Of a stretch of 10,990 nucleotides of DNA, positions 1 to 6,747 are shown piece after piece. Numbering within the stretch: the stretch's first letter is position 1; each line of letters opens with the position of its first letter. Position numbers and translations under genes: made by a program. The notes under the pieces were generated by a model. That model did no database searches. It was not told the origin of the DNA and saw only the letters and a program-made list of their open reading frames with translations. This DNA comes from an uncultured Flavobacteriaceae bacterium (GTDB lineage Bacteria; Bacteroidota; Bacteroidia; Flavobacteriales; Flavobacteriaceae): positions 1 through 10,990 of the forward strand of contig CAJWNW010000052.1 in assembly GCA_913044085.1 (NCBI GenBank), in the 5' to 3' direction.

Positions 1-337
1 AGACGGTGATGTTTTTCTCTACCAACATTTCGCCATATTTGTATTTGTTTTCAAATGTTGAGGCTTTTGGTTTATTTTTTGGATCGAGGCCGCTAAATAT
101 TTCATTAACAAACATTTTAGCAACTCGGTTAGGTGTACCCTTCAGGCTATCGTCAGTAAGATCCAACCCTAAAGTCTCCATGATGTGTTTAACATCATCA
201 CGAATAATTTCAATTTTCTCATCTGCATTGAGTCTAAAAGCGTCTTTGCGAATTGGAGTGCCAGATGCTGTTCCAATATGATTATCACCAATATAGTCAA
301 AGCTTTCAAGTTCCTTAGAATCAAAATTTGTTTTCAT
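1..337 (-). CDS. folE: GTP cyclohydrolase I (FolE), N-terminal part, cut by window edge
   Basis: The enzyme converts GTP to 7,8-dihydroneopterin triphosphate, the first step of tetrahydrofolate (and some queuosine/pterin) synthesis, in the cytoplasm. The reverse strand reads without a stop from an ATG at 337-335 to the window edge, giving 112 residues. After a variable leader, residues 39-60 form the expected first helix (ADEKIEIIRDDVKHIMETLG), followed by GTPNRVAKMFVNEIFSGL at 67-84, which matches the conserved TPxRVAKM region of the family. The visible part ends at MLVEKNITV, just before the Cys-Glu-His-His zinc-binding segment, which lies outside the window, so catalytic residues cannot be checked. 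Full-length family members have about 220 residues. I chose the start because it gives the usual flavobacterial leader length and is preceded by an AT-rich non-coding region with a -7 match at 372-379. The gene is divergent from the secreted-protein operon. Confidence 0.9.
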   Translation of the reverse strand, partial: MKTNFDSKELESFDYIGDNHIGTASGTPIRKDAFRLNADEKIEIIRDDVKHIMETLGLDLTDDSLKGTPNRVAKMFVNEIFSGLDPKNKPKASTFENKYKYGEMLVEKNITV

Positions 338-371
338 GGGGGATTATATTAAAATATATTAAGTCTATTTA

Positions 372-379
372 CAAAGATA
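372..379 (-). promoter_or_regulatory. Candidate -7 promoter element for folE
   Basis: On the minus strand this reads TATCTTTG, a full match to the Bacteroidota -7 consensus TAnnTTTG. It lies about 35 nt upstream of the folE start, implying a leader of roughly 30 nt. I see no TTG at the usual -33 spacing, so the call rests on the -7 element alone. Confidence 0.4.
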
Positions 380-515
380 GTTATTTTGATTATTTAGTAC
401 TTTTCTATTTAGCATTATTATAACAATTTTTTAAAAATTTTATAAAAAAAACACTAAATTCACATCCAATAATAATAATTTTATACCTAAGTAAGAAAAT
501 ATTACTAAACTATAA

Positions 516-535
516 AATACGCTAAAGAGCGTATT
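516..535. repeat. Perfect 8-bp inverted repeat upstream of the secreted-protein operon
   Basis: AATACGCT and AGCGTATT are exact reverse complements separated by AAAG. The hairpin is not followed by a T-run and no gene ends just before it, so a terminator role is unlikely. The right arm overlaps the TTG of the promoter match at 534-564, as expected for an operator bound by a dimeric regulator. Only the symmetry and position are seen; the role is inferred. Confidence 0.5.
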
Positions 536-564
536 GAAGGTATTAACGCAATTTTCTAAATTTG
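534..564 (+). promoter_or_regulatory. Candidate Bacteroidota promoter for the secreted protein/giant protease operon
   Basis: TTG at 534-536, a 20-nt spacer and TAAATTTG at 557-564 match the TTG/TAnnTTTG consensus of the primary sigma factor in this phylum. It would give a leader of about 95 nt before the ATG at 664. The alternative TAACTTTG at 629-636 lies closer but has no TTG at the right distance. Confidence 0.45.
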
Positions 565-628
565 AAGTATTGTTTAAATTTTATTAAAAACCAATAAAAC
601 CAAACGAAAGTATAGGGCCTACTTGTTT

Positions 629-636
629 TAACTTTG
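629..636 (+). promoter_or_regulatory. Alternative -7 element close to the gene at 664
   Basis: TAACTTTG is a full match to TAnnTTTG, 27 nt before the ATG at 664, giving a short leader typical of this phylum. No TTG is found about 17-23 nt upstream, so it is weaker as a complete promoter than the pair at 534-564. The two could both be used. Confidence 0.35.
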
Positions 637-663
637 CCTTGATCTTTTCGCCAATTTACTTTT

Positions 664-1137
664 ATGAAAACATACTTTGTTAATGTTCTTTTTTGCGTCA
701 TTTTTTTTTCTGTTTCTAATGCTCAAAATACTTCGCCTATAAACCAAGGCCCACAACCAATAAGTTTTAATTCAAACACTAAAGCTTCACTAAATAATGC
801 TGAATTAGCAAAACTAAAGGAAGTTTATGGTACTGCTTTAAAGACAGAGATTTTAGATCGCCCATCCCGTGTTTTGACCATAAAAGAAATCCTTAGGAAT
901 CGGGTTATTCTTAGAGAAATTACTGATTTAAATAAACAAAAGCCATGCCCCAAGCTTTCAGAAATTCCTCTTTTTAATGCGTTTGTTTCAACTTTAAAAA
1001 GAGATGCTGTTTTCAATCCCTACTCTTTTAATCCCCTAAAATATGATTTTAAATATCATAAGCCTGGATTTCAGCTAATTCGTGTAGACAACACGAATTA
1101 CTTCATAATAATTAAACCTCAACATTACAATAATTAA
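664..1137 (+). CDS. Small secreted protein of unknown function
   Basis: This encodes 157 residues and I do not recognise its family. Residues 1-20 form a clear Sec signal peptide (short basic start, hydrophobic core LFCVIFFSV, then SNA before Gln21), so the mature protein has about 137 residues in the periplasm or outside. No lipobox Cys is present; the mature part has a single Cys (C95, in KPCPKL). The middle (about 44-90) looks helical and charged. The C-terminal part (about 115-157) is rich in Tyr, Phe, Asn and Pro and ends with a beta-like stretch (YFIIIKP). There is no T9SS C-terminal domain. Its stop is 1 nt before the start of the giant T9SS protease, so the two are almost certainly cotranscribed and a shared role (chaperone, surface partner or inhibitor) is possible, but this is inferred from position only. 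Confidence 0.8.
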   Translation: MKTYFVNVLFCVIFFSVSNAQNTSPINQGPQPISFNSNTKASLNNAELAKLKEVYGTALKTEILDRPSRVLTIKEILRNRVILREITDLNKQKPCPKLSEIPLFNAFVSTLKRDAVFNPYSFNPLKYDFKYHKPGFQLIRVDNTNYFIIIKPQHYNN

Positions 1138-1138
1138 T

Positions 1139-4100
1139 ATGAAAAAAAGTATTTTTCTTTTGGTGATGTTATTTGGGTTGAATGTTTCTGCTCAAGACGA
1201 GAAATGTGGTATGGAGGCTCACATGCACGAAATGATGCAAGATCCTGATTTCGCAAAACAATGGGAAATAGATCAAGCCAAGTTTAGAAGAGCTGTCGCT
1301 GAAAGTATAAACACTAGACAAAGGCGTGGTTCTATGGACCCTATTGTTGTTCCTGTTGCAGTACACTTTCCTGGCGGTGTGGAGTCCGATCGTACTTGTT
1401 TGGAAGCTTTGGCTCAAAATCAAGTTGATATTGTTAATCTAGATTTTACAGCAACCAATGGAGATGCTAATTTATGGGGTCCTGCCAGTGCTTTTTACCC
1501 AGGAGTTGTACATGGTGCTGCAAACATTCAATTTTGCATTGCTACACAGGATCACCCAGCAGGGACAGATGATGATTTGGTTGAGGGAGGACCAGCCGTT
1601 ACTATTGGCTATGATTTTGGTGGTGGTAATGATGCAGATACTGCTTGGGCCGGATATTTAAATTTTCTGGTCAAACCAATCGGTGGGAGTACACTTGGGT
1701 ATTCTCCACTTGGGGGGAACCTCAACGCTGGATCCTCAATTGTTCTTAATACTTATGCTTTTGGATCGGGTGCAGGCTGTTCGGATTCTGGGATTGTTCC
1801 AGGTGCAAATTCAAATTTAGGGAGAACAACGACCCATGAGCTTGGCCATTTTTTTAACTTATACCACACTTTTCAAGGGGACTCTTGTAGTGATGATGAT
1901 GGTATTGCGGATACGCCAAATATTGATGGCAATACTTTTGGTTGTCCACCGGCTGGTACAGTTCCAGGATGTGAGCCAGGTGAATTTGCACTCACCATGA
2001 GTTATATGGATTACACTGACGATAATTGCATGTATATGTTCACCCAGGGACAAGTTGATGTTATTGAAGATTGGCTTGTTATTCTTGAAAGTCAATTTAA
2101 ACCAAATGTAACTCCCGTTTGTGTTGATATCCCTGAGTACATTATAACTAATGATACAGTTACCGCTTGTAATGGGTTATTTTATGATTCTGGAGGTCCA
2201 GTTAACGGAAGTGATTCAGGAAATTATCAAAATAATGAAAATTTCACTTACACTATTTGTCCTACATCTTCTGATCAATCTGTACAGTTATCATTCACCC
2301 AATTTGAGACCCAGAACAATATAGATATCTTAACCATATACAACGCAGATGATGCTACAGATCCTGCAACTATTTTAGGAGAGTGGTCTGGAACAGACAG
2401 TCCTGGAACTGTTGTACCAACTTTGACCAACACATCAGGTTGTTTGACCGTTGTTTTTACAAGTAACGGAAGTATTATTTTTCCCGGTTGGCGCGCCAAC
2501 ATTCAATGTATTGATCCGCCTGCCGAGTGTCAAACTATTGTTTCTCAACTGGACAGCTCACTTCCTGTACCCAACGCCGAGGACATTATACAAGTCTGTG
2601 TTGGAGAAGAAATTACATTGACAGGAAGTGCTGATTTTTCAGAGCCTGGAGGTGGGGTAGGAGCAGCTTACCAGTGGGATTTAGGAGATGGCAGAAGCAT
2701 TAGCGGACAAACGGCTACTTTTTCTTACGATCAGCCAGGATTCTACATCGCGAATCTGGATGTTTGGGATATAAATACAACGGTATTTCCTGAGGGTTGT
2801 AAAAATGATAACACAATTAACCAAGTTATTAATGTCAGTACTACCCCTTCTTTTGACGCGACAGAGGATACGTTGAATCCAATTTGTTTTGGTGAGACAT
2901 CAACTGTAACCGCTTTAGTCACACCAACGCCGTTTATTAATGATTGCACTCCACCAGAGAGTAATATAACATTTCTTCCAGATGGTGACGGGGATTTTTA
3001 TACCACTTGTGTTACTGTGGATTGTTTTGAAGATGGGCAAACTTTGGAAGACATATCACAAATATTAGATTTGTGTTTAAATATAGAGCATTCATATCTT
3101 GGTGACTTGGATATCATTATTTCAAGTCCAAATGGTCAACAAACTTCACTTCACAGTCATCCATCAGGATTGGGTACATATCTTGGTGGACCCATAGACA
3201 ATTTCACCAACGATAACGACCAAGGAGTTGGATTTGAATACTGTTTTTCTATGGCTGCCCCTACATTACTTGTAGATGGACCTACAGTTACTGCTGGTGA
3301 CCCAGCGAGTGATTCAATTGCTGCTGGGGATTATTTACCTGTGGAATCTTTTGCACAACTTGTAGGCTCCCCTCTGAATGGTGATTGGTGTATTATAATC
3401 ATTGATAATCTTTTAATAGATAATGGTTATATTTTCTCATGGGATTTGAATTTTGATTACAGCAATGTTACCACCCAAGGTTCTTTCACTCCTGAGATTG
3501 TTTCCGGTGCTTGGGCCGGAGATGAACCCACTATTGATGCGGTCAGTGGTGATACCATTACTATTTCACCCGACGGAGAGGGAGAATATTGTTATACCTA
3601 CTCAGTTCTGGATGATTTTGGGTGTGAATATTCCGATGAGATTTGTGTCAACGTATTACCAGAGCTTGTTCATGCTGTTCCCAATGATATTTATGTTTGT
3701 GATCCTGTGACTTCAAATCCTGTTTTCAACCTATTTCAAAACAAAGACATTGTTTTGGCTCCCAATCCAAGCCCCGATGAATTTGTTGTCACTTTTCATA
3801 GTTCTGAGCAAGATGCCGAAAACGATACCAGCGAAATTGTGAATTTAAATACCTATCCAGGAAGTGACCAAGAAATAATTTACATACGATTTGAATATTT
3901 AGATTCCGATTGTTTCGTCATCGAACCCTTCCAGTTAAATGTATATGATGTCCCTGAAATCTTTCCAGTCTCCGATATATACCTGTGTGACGGTGATGTT
4001 ATTGATGAAACAGCAAGCTTTGACTTAGATCAGCAGAGTTTGGGAATATTAGGAGCTCAATCCCCTTCGGATTTCATACTAACTTACCATAGTAGCGCAG

Positions 4101-6679
4101 AAGATGCAGATTTAGGAGAAAACAATATAAGTAGTCCCTTTAATAACACATCCAATCCCCAACCTATTTTTGTTCGAATAGAAAGTTTGGTTGGTGGAGG
4201 CTGTTACGTTGCTAGTAGAGATCCTGTCTTTAATTTAGTTGTTGATAATCAGACCTCGGCTGAACCGGCGGAAGATTTGGTAGAATGTGATGCTACAAGT
4301 GACGGATCCTTGGAAGCGACCTTTAATTTAGATTCCCAAACATCCGTCATTTTAGGTACAAGTGACCCTTTAGATTTTATAATAACTTATCATGTTTCTC
4401 AAGCGGATGCGGAAAATGCTGTTAACCCACTTTCAAATTCAATTACAGGCCCCTCTCAAACCATATATTTTAGAATTGTAGAAATTGGTTCTTCAAGTTG
4501 TTTTGGTATCGGTCAGTTTGAGCTAAGAGTTGATCCAGTTCCTGCCACCACTGCACTTGATCCTTTACTGGCTTGTGATGATGATGGTGATGGTTTTGCA
4601 GTATTTACGCTTACAGATAGAGATACGGCAGCTTTAAATGGTCAGACGGGTCTTACTGTGAGCTACCACACTACCCAGCCGGAGGCAGAAGCAGGGACGC
4701 CTTCCATTGGCCCGAGCTACACCAATACTACTGTAGACAGCGAACAAATTTGGGTACGATTGACTAATACAGCTGCTGACTGTTACAGCATTATACCCTT
4801 GGACTTGATTGTGAATCCAGTTCCTGCCGCCACTGTACTTGATCCTTTACCGGCTTGTGATGATGATTCTGATGGTTTACAAACTTTTGATTTGAGTGGT
4901 GTAGCTACAGATGTTATAGGTACTCAAACGGACATGGTTGTAAGTTACCATGAGACAGATGCCGATGCTCAGGCTGGTGTGAGTCCATTGGGCAATAGTT
5001 ACCTTACGAATACGCCGGATATAGACACCATACACATTCGTTTGGAAAACACTCTAACGGGCTGTTATGCCGTAAGCACATTAGACTTGGTGGTGGAGCC
5101 TTTACCTACCATTTCTTTTTTAAATTATTCACTATGTGATGTAAATAATCCTGGTGATTTGGTAGAGGATTTTGATTTGAGTACGCTAGATACTGATATA
5201 ATAAATGGACAAAATGTAACAGTAAGCTACCATGTCAATGAGGTGAATGCTCAGAGTAATATCTCTCCTTTACCCGCACTTTACAGCAGTGGTACTCAAA
5301 TTATTTACGCAGCACTGGAAGATAATATCACAGGTTGTCGTGCTGTGGCACAATTGGAACTTGTAGTTGATCCAGTTCCTGCCACCACTGCACTTGATCC
5401 TTTACTGGCTTGTGATGATGATGGTGATGGTTTTGCAGTATTTACGCTTACAGATAGAGATACGGCAGCTTTAAATGGTCAGACGGGTCTTACTGTGAGC
5501 TACCACACTACCCAGCCGGAGGCAGAAGCAGGGACGCCTTCCATTGGCCCGAGCTACACCAATACTACTGTAGACAGCGAACAAATTTGGGTACGATTGA
5601 CTAATACAGCTGCTGACTGTTACAGCATTATACCCTTGGACTTGATTGTGAATCCAGTTCCTGCCGCCACTGTACTTGATCCTTTACCGGCTTGTGATGA
5701 TGATTCTGATGGTTTACAAACTTTTGATTTGAGTGGTGTAGCTACAGATGTTATAGGTACTCAAACGGACATGGTTGTAAGTTACCATGAGACAGATGCC
5801 GATGCTCAGGCTGGTGTGAGTCCATTGGGCAATAGTTACCTTACGAATACGCCGGATATAGACACCATACACATTCGTTTGGAAAACACTCTAACGGGCT
5901 GTTATGCCGTAAGCACATTAGACTTGGTGGTGCAGTCTTTACCAGAACTAGATTTAGAAGATAATTATGTTATATGTGCTGATGCTTCTACGGGTGGTTT
6001 AGATTATGTTGAGGTAGAACCAGAACTCTCAGTACCAAACTACAGCTTTGAATGGCGAGATGAGTTTGGCACCCTTTTGAGTACTGATGCGGCTTATTTA
6101 ATTGATCAAATCGGTGTTTACAGCCTTGAGGTCAGTAATACAGTTGGGAGTAATTGCTCTACTTTGGCATTTTTTACTGTAAGCGAAAGTGAAAATCCAA
6201 CTGTTACAGCCACAGTTACTTCAGAAGATTTCGCAGACTCTCATACAATATTGGCTACGGCCACTGGTAGTGGAATATATGAGTTTAGTTTGGATTTTGG
6301 ACCTTGGCAAGACAGCGGTACCTTTACTGGAGTTAGGCCAGGTGAGCGTACGGTAAATGTCCGTGATTTGAATGGTTGTGGGATTATATCTTTTGTAGTT
6401 GTTGTCATAGATTACCCTTCTTACTTCACTCCTAATGGAGATGGTTATAATGATACTTGGAATATTGAAGCCTTGTCAAATCAAATGGCCTCTAAGATTT
6501 ATATTTTCGACCGTTTTGGAAAGCTACTCAAGCAAATTATGCCTGCAGGAGAGGGTTGGGATGGAACTTATAATGGTCAAAAAATGCCCACCACAGATTA
6601 TTGGTTTTTACTCTATTATAATGACCTGGATACAGCAGCTCCAAAACAATTAAGAGGACATTTTACACTCAAGCGTTAA
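1139..6679 (+). CDS. Giant T9SS-secreted pappalysin-like (M43) metalloprotease with repeat stalk and type B sorting domain
   Basis: This encodes 1846 residues. A Sec signal peptide (1-18, VSA before Gln19) leads into a pro-region with Cys23. The M43 domain (about 65-320) has the zinc motif HELGHFFNLYH at 233-243 (His233, Glu234, His237, His243) and the Met-turn SYMDY around Met290. Next come a CUB domain (about 343-457, bounded by Cys344 and Cys457), a PKD domain (about 483-570, WDLGDG at 513-518) and a proprotein-convertase P domain (about 610-776, LGDLD at 654-658). After a linker, eight modules of about 91-100 residues run from 842 to 1600, then an Ig-like region (1601-1684), a SprB-like repeat (1685-1758) and a gliding-motility-associated type B T9SS sorting domain (1759-1846, FTPNGDGYND near its start). 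The protein should cross the outer membrane by T9SS and be attached or released, with protease activity on extracellular proteins. Modules 4-5 and 7-8 are identical in DNA. Substrate is unknown. Confidence 0.9.
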   Translation: MKKSIFLLVMLFGLNVSAQDEKCGMEAHMHEMMQDPDFAKQWEIDQAKFRRAVAESINTRQRRGSMDPIVVPVAVHFPGGVESDRTCLEALAQNQVDIVNLDFTATNGDANLWGPASAFYPGVVHGAANIQFCIATQDHPAGTDDDLVEGGPAVTIGYDFGGGNDADTAWAGYLNFLVKPIGGSTLGYSPLGGNLNAGSSIVLNTYAFGSGAGCSDSGIVPGANSNLGRTTTHELGHFFNLYHTFQGDSCSDDDGIADTPNIDGNTFGCPPAGTVPGCEPGEFALTMSYMDYTDDNCMYMFTQGQVDVIEDWLVILESQFKPNVTPVCVDIPEYIITNDTVTACNGLFYDSGGPVNGSDSGNYQNNENFTYTICPTSSDQSVQLSFTQFETQNNIDILTIYNADDATDPATILGEWSGTDSPGTVVPTLTNTSGCLTVVFTSNGSIIFPGWRANIQCIDPPAECQTIVSQLDSSLPVPNAEDIIQVCVGEEITLTGSADFSEPGGGVGAAYQWDLGDGRSISGQTATFSYDQPGFYIANLDVWDINTTVFPEGCKNDNTINQVINVSTTPSFDATEDTLNPICFGETSTVTALVTPTPFINDCTPPESNITFLPDGDGDFYTTCVTVDCFEDGQTLEDISQILDLCLNIEHSYLGDLDIIISSPNGQQTSLHSHPSGLGTYLGGPIDNFTNDNDQGVGFEYCFSMAAPTLLVDGPTVTAGDPASDSIAAGDYLPVESFAQLVGSPLNGDWCIIIIDNLLIDNGYIFSWDLNFDYSNVTTQGSFTPEIVSGAWAGDEPTIDAVSGDTITISPDGEGEYCYTYSVLDDFGCEYSDEICVNVLPELVHAVPNDIYVCDPVTSNPVFNLFQNKDIVLAPNPSPDEFVVTFHSSEQDAENDTSEIVNLNTYPGSDQEIIYIRFEYLDSDCFVIEPFQLNVYDVPEIFPVSDIYLCDGDVIDETASFDLDQQSLGILGAQSPSDFILTYHSSAEDADLGENNISSPFNNTSNPQPIFVRIESLVGGGCYVASRDPVFNLVVDNQTSAEPAEDLVECDATSDGSLEATFNLDSQTSVILGTSDPLDFIITYHVSQADAENAVNPLSNSITGPSQTIYFRIVEIGSSSCFGIGQFELRVDPVPATTALDPLLACDDDGDGFAVFTLTDRDTAALNGQTGLTVSYHTTQPEAEAGTPSIGPSYTNTTVDSEQIWVRLTNTAADCYSIIPLDLIVNPVPAATVLDPLPACDDDSDGLQTFDLSGVATDVIGTQTDMVVSYHETDADAQAGVSPLGNSYLTNTPDIDTIHIRLENTLTGCYAVSTLDLVVEPLPTISFLNYSLCDVNNPGDLVEDFDLSTLDTDIINGQNVTVSYHVNEVNAQSNISPLPALYSSGTQIIYAALEDNITGCRAVAQLELVVDPVPATTALDPLLACDDDGDGFAVFTLTDRDTAALNGQTGLTVSYHTTQPEAEAGTPSIGPSYTNTTVDSEQIWVRLTNTAADCYSIIPLDLIVNPVPAATVLDPLPACDDDSDGLQTFDLSGVATDVIGTQTDMVVSYHETDADAQAGVSPLGNSYLTNTPDIDTIHIRLENTLTGCYAVSTLDLVVQSLPELDLEDNYVICADASTGGLDYVEVEPELSVPNYSFEWRDEFGTLLSTDAAYLIDQIGVYSLEVSNTVGSNCSTLAFFTVSESENPTVTATVTSEDFADSHTILATATGSGIYEFSLDFGPWQDSGTFTGVRPGERTVNVRDLNGCGIISFVVVVIDYPSYFTPNGDGYNDTWNIEALSNQMASKIYIFDRFGKLLKQIMPAGEGWDGTYNGQKMPTTDYWFLLYYNDLDTAAPKQLRGHFTLKR
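4528..5095 (+). repeat. Exact direct repeat, copy 1 (568 bp)
   Basis: This segment encodes residues 1131-1319 (modules 4 and 5). By direct reading it is identical, base for base, to 5365-5932. The offset is 837 bp (279 codons), so the copies are in frame. The match breaks at 4527 (g versus t) and 5096 (g versus c). Confidence 0.95.
5365..5932 (+). repeat. Exact direct repeat, copy 2 (568 bp)
   Basis: Second copy of 4528-5095, encoding residues 1410-1598 (modules 7 and 8). The 269 bp between copies (5096-5364) encode the diverged module 6. There is not one synonymous difference, which points to a recent duplication or gene conversion. Confidence 0.95.
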
Positions 6680-6695
6680 TTGTAAAGAATTATAC

Positions 6696-6730
6696 AAAAA
6701 AAGCCTTGTTTTGAAAACAAGGCTTTTTTT
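6696..6730. terminator. Bidirectional intrinsic terminator between convergent genes
   Basis: A 17-bp perfect inverted repeat with G6713 at its centre: the arms hold AAGCCTTG and CAAGGCTT, flanked by seven A on the left and seven T on the right. Read on either strand, a GC-containing stem is followed by a U-run. It lies 17 nt after the stop of the giant gene and 18 nt after the end of the FadL-like gene, so it can serve both. Confidence 0.9.
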
Positions 6731-6747
6731 CATTGTGTTCAATAAAA

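Larger units (their letters stand above)
338..663. other. Divergent intergenic region, AT-rich, no gene seen
   Basis: This 326-bp stretch separates the divergent folE and the secreted-protein operon. Both strands are very AT-rich with frequent stops, and I see no credible small ORF. It holds the folE -7 element (372-379), an inverted repeat (516-535), a TTG-N20-TAAATTTG promoter match (534-564) and a second -7 match (629-636), the last two pointing toward the gene at 664. A short odd palindrome, TAGGGCCTA, sits at 613-621. I recognise no riboswitch or tRNA here. Confidence 0.6.
3662..5938 (+). repeat. Eight tandem protein modules inside the giant gene
   Basis: Modules start near nt 3662, 3950, 4250, 4538, 4820, 5102, 5375 and 5657 (residues 842, 938, 1038, 1134, 1228, 1322, 1413 and 1507). 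Each has a Pro near the start, a CD or CDxDxDG motif, an FdL segment, a YH or FH pair, a DA or EA, an I(Y/W)(V/I)R strand, a Cys and a closing LxLxV strand. They look like small beta-sandwich stalk modules; each usually has two Cys that could form a disulfide. I do not know a family name for them. Confidence 0.8.

Noticed and set aside
6..281. Plus-strand ORF of 91 codons
   Set aside because: It is the antisense of folE; the minus strand gives a clear GTP cyclohydrolase I sequence.
3453..3710. Plus-strand ORF of 85 codons within the giant gene
   Set aside because: It is an out-of-frame shadow of the giant reading frame with no domain or start signal.
1139..6679. Frameshift or mobile-element insertion as the cause of the repeated region
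   Set aside because: The frame is open throughout, the duplication is a multiple of three, and there are no terminal inverted repeats or transposase genes.
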